DNA of 64,000 nt from NCBI GenBank assembly GCA_964017045.1, contig OZ024802.1:5936413-6000412 (forward strand). Reading direction: 5' to 3'. The notes below the pieces were generated by a model, which was not told the origin of the DNA, did no database searches, and worked only from the letters and a program-made list of their open reading frames with translations. The position numbers were made by a program, and so were the translations under genes. Shown here piece by piece: positions 56,010 to 64,000 of this stretch (positions are counted from its first letter, which is position 1; every line of letters starts with the position of its first letter). The DNA comes from Omphiscola glabra. Taxonomy: Eukaryota > Mollusca > Gastropoda > Lymnaeidae.

Positions 56010-56440
56010 TAAATTCCTTGACCATTAAACCAAATTGCTTGACCATTTCATTCATCCTGCTTGACCATCACACTTAACCAGAGGCGTAGTTAGAGTGTCT
56101 GGCGCCCAGGGACAATATTCATTTAAAAGAGCCTACCTTTCTTTGTTCAACTCTCAAACCCATAATTTTCACCAATAAAATAATATCAAAGCCTATTTTG
56201 GCACCCCTAACTAGTCTGGCGCCCTCTGCCTCCCCCCTTGCTATGCCTCTGTATTTAACCTTCGTGACCATTACATTCAGCCTGCTTGATCATTAAATTC
56301 AACCTGCGTGACCATTACATTCAGCCTGCTTGACCATTACATTCAACCTGCGTGACCATTACATTCAACATGCTTGACCATTACATTCAATCTGCGTGAC
56401 CATTACATTCTACTTGCTTGACCATTAAATTCAACCTGCA
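56010..56440. repeat. 22-bp tandem array, about 12 copies, split by a MITE
   Basis: ACCATTACATTCAACCTGCT plus TG. Interrupted by the hAT MITE at 56079-56251. Confidence 0.95.
56079..56251. mobile_element. 173-bp hAT-type MITE inside the 22-bp array
   Basis: Left end CAGAGGCGTAGTTAG and right end TTGCTATGCCTCTG form terminal inverted repeats. The flanks CACTTAAC (56071-56078) and TATTTAAC (56252-56259) agree at 6 of 8 positions. Joining the left flank to the sequence after the right duplication gives ACCATCACACTTAAC plus CTTCGTG, exactly 22 bp, so the array phase is restored. Subterminal GTCTGGCGCCC occurs near both ends. Non-coding. Confidence 0.88.
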
Positions 56441-56881
56441 TCGCAATGCTGTGAGAAGGATTCAGTAAAAGGTGGAGGTTCACACAAGTGGGGACGCCCC
56501 TGCACCATTCACTGATCCAGCAGCTTCAAATACTTTAAGAAGTCTTCTTTTTTTTTTTTTAAGTTATACTTTAAATGGCATATACAACCAATCATAGGCG
56601 TATGCTAAAACTGTAAGGATGGTGGATGGGAGTTAGCGGCCAACATTTTCATTAATTGAACAAATGAACGGTCTACGTTTGTTCAGTTAAAGATTCGTAT
56701 GAAAAATATCTGATAGAGAAAATAGTCGTGATGGGATCAACGTACGCGTCTTATAATACACGTTTGGGTTAAAAAAAAGAAAAAAAAGATGATAATAGAC
56801 CAGGTCAGACTGTGTTAACTTTGGCTCATCCTGTTGACCTAGATAACAGACATGGCCATACACCAGTTCGGAGACCTCACT
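56441..56881. other. Spacer, nothing recognised
   Basis: T-run near 56548-56560. No gene. Confidence 0.5.
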
Positions 56882-57032
56882 GTCCATCGTGGCATCTGGT
56901 AGCCATACAAAGACTGGATAGCGTAGCTACCTAATGTTACCATCATGGCATCTGGTAGCCATTCACAGACTGGACGGCGTAGCCACCTAATGTTAGCATC
57001 ATGACATCTGGTAGCCATACAAGAATTGCTAC
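56882..57032. repeat. About 56-57-bp tandem repeat, 2.6 copies
   Basis: Core CATCTGGTAGCCATACAAAG with GACTGGATAGCGTAGC and ACCTAATGTTA. The third copy has an internal deletion. Confidence 0.94.
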
Positions 57033-58204
57033 CTAAAGTCTTTACCCAGTTCTCATCCACAACCCCCCCCCCCCCCACACACACACACATTTTACCGTCT
57101 GAAATCGTTGTGGGTGTAATTTTACCAATAATATAAATATAATATTATTTTTGCCTGGATCAAATTGAATGATGAATATTTCATTTGAAATGGTGGATGT
57201 TTCATTTGCAGTAATGGATGTTTATCAGACCATGACATTGCCCTAGACACAGTGACGATGTCATAAATTTGTTACCACATATTTATGGAACCACACACAC
57301 AGTGACAATGCCATACGATGACATTTAATATCCTATAATTTCGTTTGATACCCTATTTAGTATTACCCCAATAAGCTTGAGGCGATGTCCTGTGCCATCA
57401 AGATGTCATGACAACAGCTCAAACAACAATCTTCTATTTAGTCAAGACAATGTCAAGCACATCCCAGTACCAATGTGATCTAATTCAATATAAAGACATT
57501 TACATCATACGCCCATTTGCCGTTTTTTCTTAAAAAACTTAAAACGTCAACATGTCTCGAAATATTATCATTTTCTTCAAACAGAAAAAAAACCCATTAA
57601 AGTATGTTGGAGTAAAAAGATGATTTCACTACGACAAGAAAATACAACACTGGCCATAAGACGATTTGATTATATCGAGCCGGCAGAACTCGGCCAATGG
57701 CCATCCCGTAATGCTAAATGTTTATTTCACAATTATAGTCCATATTTCCTCCCCATTGTTTCACATCGAATGCATTTCCAATTAGCCATCTGCCCCTAAT
57801 CTCTGGCCTTTTTTTGTTTTCTTCTTCACGACAACAGATAAAGACTTCCTGCATTATCCGTCCAACAGTTGCCGTCGCCGCGGACACAAGAACGCCACAT
57901 TAACAACAACAACAACAGACAAAATTACATTAAAAAAGGGTTCCTACACAATATCAAAATAAATTAACTGCGCGCATCTTTCAAATATTTATGGGAAATT
58001 TATGCCGAGCCCCTAAAGAGGCAAACAATGAGCCCAAAATGTTGTATGGTGAATTAATGGCATTGTTTGCTTCAGCTTCAGTTGTCAAAAGTTGGGCTCG
58101 CTTTGAAAAAGAAAAAAAAAATGAATCTAAAAAAAATATTCACCAAACAACGGACCGTCATATGACGCGAATAAAGAAATCCGTGATCAATAATAGATTA
58201 GCGA
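57033..58204. other. Spacer, nothing recognised
   Basis: C-run then AC-run at about 57063-57089. A plus frame from 57991 gives about 75 non-repetitive residues (Lys-rich) before running into the 39-bp array. No domain recognised. No gene supported. Confidence 0.45.
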
Positions 58205-58735
58205 TCAGAGGGAAGAGAATTGTAGTTGTGATGACATCCACATTGGACATTCAGAGAATTGTAGTTGTGAGGACATCCACATTGGTCATCAAGAGAATTG
58301 TATTTGTGACGACATCCACATTGGACATTCAGAGAATTGTAGTTGTGAGGAAATCCACATTGGACATTCAGAGAATTGTAGTTGTGAGGAAATCCACATT
58401 GGACATTCTGAAAATTGTAGTTGTGCGGACATCCACATTGGTCATCAAGAGAATTGTATTTGTGACGACATCCACATTGGACATTCAAGGAATTGTAGTT
58501 GTGATGACATCCACATTGGACATTCAGAGAATTGTAGTTGTGGGGACATCCACATTGGACATTCAGAGAATTGTAGTTGTGAGGACATCCACATTGGACA
58601 TTCAGAGAATTGTAGTTGTGAGGACATCCACATTGGACATTCAGAGAATTGTAGTTGTGAGAACATCCACATTGGATATCCAGCGAATTTTAGGTGGATG
58701 ACATCCACATTGGACATCAAGAGAATTGCAGTTTT
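58205..58735. repeat. 39-bp tandem array, about 13 copies
   Basis: Core GAATTGTAGTTGTGAGGACA with TCCACATTGGACATTCAGA. A three-unit segment with TTGTATTTGTGACG occurs twice (58295 and 58453), indicating a block duplication. Thirteen-codon units open a 236-codon plus frame. Confidence 0.97.
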
Positions 58736-58794
58736 ATTGTCATCCACGTTAGGATGACGTAATTTCAGGGAAAACGGGCGCTGCGTAAAAAATT

Positions 58795-59000
58795 TAAATG
58801 ATTTCACGTGCAAGATTCCTCTACGCAATGATTGGTAGATTTTACGTGCAAGATTGCTCTACGCAATGATTGGTAGATTTCACTTTCAAGATTCCCCTTC
58901 GCAATGATTGGTAGATTTCACGTGCAAGATTCCTCTACGTAATGATTGGTAGATTTCACGTGCAAGATTCCTCTACGCAATGATTGGTAGATTTCACGTG
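58795..59000. repeat. 38-bp CACGTG-bearing array, about 5.4 copies
   Basis: Core TTTCACGTGCAAGATTCCTC with TACGCAATGATTGGTAGA. CACGTG at 58805, 58919, 58957 and 58995, with TACGTG at 58843 and CACTTT at 58881, giving exact 38-bp spacing. Each unit also has ATTGG (inverted CCAAT). Confidence 0.97.
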
Positions 59001-59042
59001 GGATATGATATTTAGAAAGTACGAAAGTAGATGCCGTATAAA

Positions 59043-59103
59043 AATAGTTGAAACTAAGATCTTGATGTTAATGTGTTAGTGAAACTAAGATCTTGATGTG
59101 CTT
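59043..59103. repeat. About 31-bp tandem duplication
   Basis: GTGAAACTAAGATCTTGATG and TTGAAACTAAGATCTTGATG, two copies separated by TTAATGTGTTA. Confidence 0.9.
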
Positions 59104-59384
59104 AAAGGGTTGATCATGTAATGAACATCTTTTGTTCAAGTTAAAAATCCTTTATTAAGTGTAGTATCGAGCAATTGGGGGGGGGGGGGTTGGGGTTGCG
59201 CTGATAATTTGACAAATAATGCAATTAAGTAATGCACGTTATAAGAATCCCAAATAGAACCCCTCCCCCTATTTCAAGGCCTATAACCGCACATTTTTTC
59301 ACGCCCCTGAACAATATTAAGATTTTACACCGCAGATTTATTTCAAATTATTTTATTTTTAAAAGCAAAAGAAAATATTACGCA

Positions 59385-59545
59385 TGAAACGCATTGGGGA
59401 TGAAAATTTGATTAATCTCGATGGGTTGACGGAAAGTGGGTCAATCAACCGTCCGAAAATTAGTTTCGCCAGCCATTCAGTGTCCCAGCCACCATCTTAC
59501 AAAAGCGAGGTTAATGTAAATGATTTAATAACATAAACAAGTTTG
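59385..59545 (-). repeat. Dispersed family X, copy 4
   Basis: Minus strand reads ATTAACCTCGCTTTTGTAAG, then GGCTGGGACACTGAATGGCT, TTTTCGGACGGTTGATTGAC, CCACTTTCCGTCAACCC and TCAAATTTTCATCCCC. More diverged than the other three copies. Confidence 0.75.
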
Positions 59546-60202
59546 GTTTCTTCCTTCCTGTGAGTCGTTGAGCCGAAGTCTCAAATTTATAAGTCCAACT
59601 AGGGCAACTCATTAATATAGTCTGTCTCTCTGTTTTATTGTATTCTACATACGTTTTGACATTTTGTCACAATTGTCACAGTTGTCACCGTCGTCACGTT
59701 TTCTTCTCAAATTATTCAAATAAAACACAGTCGAGAGACGCTTACATTTACAAAAGAGTTAATAAGTCAAAGTTCCAAACATCAGGGATCCAAACAGCAT
59801 CAGGCTGTTTAGTGGATGGAGATAACAGGCTGTTTAGTGGATGGAGATCGAATATAAGCTCACTTCAGTTTGAAACATTTGGCTCAACATTTGGCTCAAC
59901 AGTTCAGTGAAGTCTTCAGCCTGGTGACGTCTGTCCCTGGTGTTGATCGCTATTTACTGTCTATTTAATTTTTAGATTGTATCATTTTTTAAGTCATGAA
60001 ACAAACAGAGACCAGTTGAGATGTAATCTATAGGAAAGTAAATATTGTTCCACTAAACCTAGTAACCCCCCCCCCCTCCCCAATCCATTTTGAGATGGAC
60101 TTTGCAAATATTAAAAATATTTGGGAGACTTAACAACTCTAAAAGATATCTTTGACGCTTTATATGTAGACTTTTGTAATAATACTTTTTTACAGTACTA
60201 AC
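59546..60202. other. Spacer with a short duplication
   Basis: GGCTGTTTAGTGGATGGAGA occurs twice at 59803-59848. C-run near 60066-60075. No gene. Confidence 0.5.
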
Positions 60203-60320
60203 ACCTGGTTGTAGTAACGAACAGAAGGTTGCAGTAAAGAACACTTGGTTGAAGGAAAGAACACTTGGTTGCTATACATAACACTTGGTTGCTATACAGA
60301 ACACTTGGTTGTTGTACACT
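60203..60320. repeat. 20-bp tandem array, about 6 copies
   Basis: GAACACTTGGTTGCTATACA with GTAGTAAC, GCAGTAAA and GAAGGAAA variants on the left. Confidence 0.95.
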
Positions 60321-61084
60321 GTTTATTGATCTCGATATCACGTGAGAGAGGTTCCAGTTTGGAACACAATTGAATAACACTGTGCTAGGTAAACGGATGC
60401 TGAAATTGAAAGCTGTGCGAGACACTCAAGTTACACCCAGATGATCCCCTCGCACGATCCGCGCTTGACCGCTGTTTGCTCAGCCATCAGACATCAGGTC
60501 GCCACCTTATCCTCAGGTCAACAAATCTACATTTACTCTGTATGTCCAGCACGATGCGTTAAAAACCCTACCTTGACCATTACGTCATGGCTCGTCCCCT
60601 TCAACTTCTCTTGACAAGCGATGTGGCGACATAGTGGTCAACGCCCAGCTTAAATGGCCTCGTCGGTCTGTTATCAAATTCCTAAAATGTCCAGCCTACC
60701 TCGATACACTGACCAATGGCTAGCTTTATTATGAAATTCTGATCACCGCCCGCTTTACTTCCTTATCGCACACCAAAGTTACAAATATACGACCTCTGTG
60801 TACAGAGCGATATCAGCGTAGCTGTGATAAGCGGCGGAATAACTAGATTGTACACAGTCTCGGTTGCTATGGCAACTGTGGCTCAGATATGTCAAATACA
60901 AAGTGAAAGAGCTAATAATTATTTTTGTAGGGTTAGGAGTAGCTAACTCTTTACATTCAGCCATGCGCTCATTTACATCTCTTAACTGCTGTGAGCAGCT
61001 ATGAAAGATTGCTTCTTTTAGCTTTCCCTACAGATGGAATTCTGTGAAATATGCAACATATTGAAAGTCGGTTTCGTGGAAAAA
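60321..61084. other. Single-copy spacer
   Basis: One of the least repetitive stretches of the window. It holds the X-box match at 60863-60876. No exon or RNA recognised. Confidence 0.45.
60863..60876. promoter_or_regulatory. Candidate RFX X-box
   Basis: GTTGCTATGGCAAC differs at one base from the palindromic X-box GTTGCCATGGCAAC bound by RFX factors, which often lie upstream of cilium genes. Sequence match only. No gene is seen beside it. Confidence 0.35.
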
Positions 61085-61280
61085 GATCTCACAGACTGAC
61101 GTCACAGATTCCCACACTGACGTCAAAGATTTACAGACTGGCGTCACAGATTCGCAGACTGACGTCACAGATTCACAGACTAACGTCACAGATTTACAGA
61201 CTGACGTCACAGATTCACAGGTTTATAAACCGACGTCACAGATTTACAGGCTGACACCACAGATTCACCGAATGACGCTA
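61085..61280. repeat. 21-bp CRE-bearing array, about 9 sites
   Basis: Unit ACTGACGTCACAGATTCACA plus G. TGACGTCA or variants begin at 61097, 61118, 61139, 61160, 61181, 61202, 61231, 61252 and 61273. Spacing is exactly 21 bp except one 29-bp step. Four sites (61097, 61118, 61160, 61202) are perfect CRE palindromes. The others are GGCGTCA, AACGTCA, CGACGTCA, TGACACCA and TGACGCTA. Confidence 0.96.
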
Positions 61281-62531
61281 GTGTGTTAGAGGAAATGGAC
61301 GTACAATTTGGCGTCTTCCAACCCTAATGCCAAAAAAAACAAAAAACACCGGCCTTCAATTAAAACTCACAATATCTGGGTCACGGACCAAGCCACGAAG
61401 CTCTGGGGAGAATCTCGTAGACCTTGGCCACGCCATCTGGTAGCGCGTCTACTGGAAGTGACCGCATGAAGTACGGATAGTCAATTTGCTGTTTAATAGT
61501 CAAAATATTTTAGCCACAAAAAAAAAATAATATTATTCCTGACACTCTAATAGTAATAATAATAAAAATAACATTTGATGATAAACAATAATGAATTTTT
61601 GTTTGCAATGGGCTTGCAAATAAAATTGAATGATGCTGATTAATTTCATAAAATTTTACATTTTTTAATAGGACAAAATTCTCCGAAAATTATTATTTCA
61701 ATCCAACTAACTGAAATTTGTTTATGGGAAAAATATTGTGGACAATTTGAAATTGTAAATTGTGGATATGATAGGAATGTATTACGTCAAAATTATAATA
61801 AATATTTATTTCAGTTTTTTTTCCAACTCCACCTTTTCATTTATAAATGATAAAGATTTTGTTCAATCCCTCCCTCCCTCCTCCCACCCCAATACACCTG
61901 CTCTCTGCCCAATCCTTTCAAGCCACCCACGCAATAGACTCAGTTTGTTTACTCCCCCCCCCCCCCACACCTTACAACCCTTTCCGCTCTACGTCTCTCA
62001 ATAGACCCGCGGGGTGTAAGTGCTTCAATAGAACCCCCAGGGTGTAACTGCTTACGCTGCAGCCCTCCCCTACCCACCATTGTTGTCTGGCACTCCCGGC
62101 TTCCTGTCGCCATTGTCCGACTGGTCACAATAGAAAAATAATCCGTCCCCTGATTGTCCCCAGGTACATCTGCAGTGGTCAGTTCATCCCCCCCCCCTCA
62201 CTTCCCGGTTGGGTCATCTTTCTAGGGTTGTACAGCTACCAGGAGATATGATGAATTACAAAAACACTGGAATGCACACTGAAACTTAGAGAAATGTCCT
62301 TGACAAAGGTCAACTCAAATTTCAAACGAGGCAAGATCGTTGTAACATGCTTCAACACATATTTCAACTTAGAATAAGGTCCTTGCAAAGTTGTACTGAA
62401 ATTTCAACTTAGATTTAGTTCCATGACAGACTTGTCAACATATAAAAAATGACAATGTCCTTGCCCAGAGGTCAAATCAAATAAATATTAACAAGAATCT
62501 AGTTGCTTAAAAAAAGATTCAGCCATATAAA
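61281..62531. other. Spacer, nothing recognised
   Basis: AT-rich (61500-61850), then C-rich (61866-62210) with short C-runs. No gene, RNA or element supported. Confidence 0.45.
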
Positions 62532-62607
62532 CTAAAAGTGTAAACTAAAAGTGTAAACTAAATGTGTAAAATAAAAGTATAAAATAAAAGTGTAAAATAA
62601 AAGTTTG
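62532..62607. repeat. 13-bp ACTAAAAGTGTAA repeat, about 6 copies
   Basis: Adjoining units with ATAAAAGTGTAAA variants on the right. Confidence 0.94.
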
Positions 62608-63209
62608 CATTCGCGAGATTGTTGACGAAATATTCAACTTCTCATGTCATGAGTGATATCAGCAAATAACCAAAGAGGAAGGGGGGTGTTGGAGGAGAGG
62701 GGAAGCGGTGGTAAGGCCAAACCCTTTTGTCCGGCCATATGTCCAGTTTTCCAAACCAGCTCTTCTGCTCTTTCTGACCTCTCTATTTCGATATCCCCCC
62801 TCCCCTTACCCTGTCCATTCACTGGCCGGCCTGCACCCGATGATGACTGCACTAGAAGAAAGAAGAGTTTTAGTAAGGGTAGATTTGGCCTTGGAAGGGT
62901 GATTGTTCGATGTGGACAGGGGCCGTGCACACAGGAGGGTAAAGTTATAGTGAAGGGTAGGGTTCCGGGAAAACCCAACAGTTTGGTGTGAAAATGTTAG
63001 ATTGTAAGAAAACCAACAATGAGAATAAAGAGACGGGAAACGGTTAGTTGATCTCAATGTCGTATATCGACGTGATTTAGAACTAGGGCAACACAGGATT
63101 TCCCAACTTTGTTTATATACCGCGCCGCCTATGCATTGCTGAACTAATCCTGCCACCCTCTACAAAAGGAACATGTATTTATAAAATATATTTCAAAATG
63201 TATAAGGAC
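62608..63209. other. Spacer, nothing recognised
   Basis: Frames of 112-116 codons exist on both strands but have no recognised domain. Confidence 0.45.
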
Positions 63210-63455
63210 ATGCCACCTTGCACTTCATCGGAATGAAAGCACCTTGCAATTCTTACGAATGAACGCACCTTGCACTTCTTACGAATGAAAGCACCTGGTA
63301 CTTCCTGGGAATGCAAGCACCTTGCACTTCTTACGAATGAAAGTACCTTGCACTTCCTGGGAATGAAAGCACCTTGCACTTCTTACAAATGAAAGCACCT
63401 TGCACTTCATACGAATAAAAGCATCTTGTACTTCCTGGGAATGCAAGCACCATAG
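63210..63455. repeat. 26-bp tandem array, about 9 copies
   Basis: Core GAATGAAAGCACCTTGCACT with TCTTAC. CTTCCTGG alternates with CTTCTTAC roughly every second or third unit. Confidence 0.96.
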
Positions 63456-63694
63456 GTTGTGAAACCATGAGCTAAGCGGAGAAGACTATTTGCTGGAATG
63501 TATGGATGTATGGATACATTTATCGGAGAAACGAATAGACTAGTTGAAACTATTGGATGGATACGTTGGCTGCAGAGAGTGAGTGATAATTAAGGTGTGC
63601 ATGTGGATATGTGGATAGTATGGATTGAATGTAACGATAATTGCTGGTTTCGGAAAGTGATCACTATTGAAGTAGCCAATGACAAGAATTGTAA

Positions 63695-63990
63695 TTACAA
63701 ATGTTGTGTAGTCTTCTGGAATGATTGGATAGACTACTGTAAGAGTTGAATAGACTTCTGGAAGAGTGGAATAGACTTCTGGAAGGGCTGTATAGACTTC
63801 TGGAAGGGTTGAATAGACTTCTAGAAGAGTTGTATAGACTTCTGGAAGAGTTGTATAGACTCCTGGAAGAGTTGTATAGACTTTTGGAAGGGTTGTATAG
63901 AAGAGTTGTATATAGAATACTGGAATCGCTGTATAGACTACTGGAAGAGTTAAATAGACTTCTGTGGGAGGATGGTCTAGAATACTGGAT
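63695..63990. repeat. 21-bp tandem array, about 13 copies
   Basis: TTGTATAGACTTCTGGAAGA plus G, with GAATAGAC variants. It decays toward the right edge of the window. Confidence 0.95.
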
Positions 63991-64000
63991 GAGGTGTACT

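Noticed and set aside
57991..58701. 236-codon plus frame with a Lys-rich leader and 13-residue repeats
   Set aside because: The repeat part is array-derived and the leader is low-complexity with no recognised family.
1..64000. CRISPR-like arrays (30-41-bp repeats)
   Set aside because: The repeats are contiguous without unique spacers, no cas genes are present, and the context is eukaryotic.

Overview
The window looks like a gene-poor, repeat-saturated piece of an animal nuclear genome. I could not support any host protein-coding gene, rRNA, tRNA or CRISPR array. There are no operons, ribosome-binding sites or compact gene arrangements of prokaryotic type. The organism is most likely a mollusc, perhaps a heterobranch gastropod. 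That is an inference from SPIN-like hAT elements (known from tetrapods, a triatomine bug and the pond snail Lymnaea), remnants of non-LTR retrotransposons and heavy minisatellite content. The species cannot be fixed from sequence alone.

Layout: more than 60 unrelated tandem arrays, with units from about 9 to 61 bp, follow one another from end to end. Adding my interval estimates gives about 28 kb of the 64 kb. The largest are a 32-bp array at 1-1182, a 17-bp array at 10809-12075, a 20-bp array at 12289-13967, a two-monomer 28-bp array at 15890-18022, a three-monomer 17-bp array at 22540-23405, a 30-bp array at 26121-27590, a 49/61-bp array at 30187-32492, a 32-bp array at 37735-38810, a 33-bp array at 39725-40885 and a 54/53-bp pair at 51868-53432. 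Several have higher-order structure (alternating monomers, multimeric blocks, block duplications).

Between the arrays lie short AT-rich spacers with poly-C/poly-G and microsatellite tracts, and mobile-element debris. The debris comprises five SPIN-like hAT copies, three other hAT-type MITEs with 8-bp target duplications, two decayed non-LTR retrotransposon C-termini, and a four-copy dispersed family of about 150 bp that I do not recognise. Several elements sit inside or at the edge of minisatellites. In two cases, removing the element plus one 8-bp duplication restores the tandem phase exactly, which shows that the array is older than the insertion.

The long open frames (up to 545 codons) are by-products of stop-free tandem units. 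They are open on both strands, and the copy-to-copy changes I checked are all amino-acid-changing. No coherent gene system is visible. The most interesting signals are the higher-order array structures, the unknown dispersed family, and arrays that place palindromic transcription-factor-like sites (CRE, E-box, CArG, GC-box) at fixed spacing.
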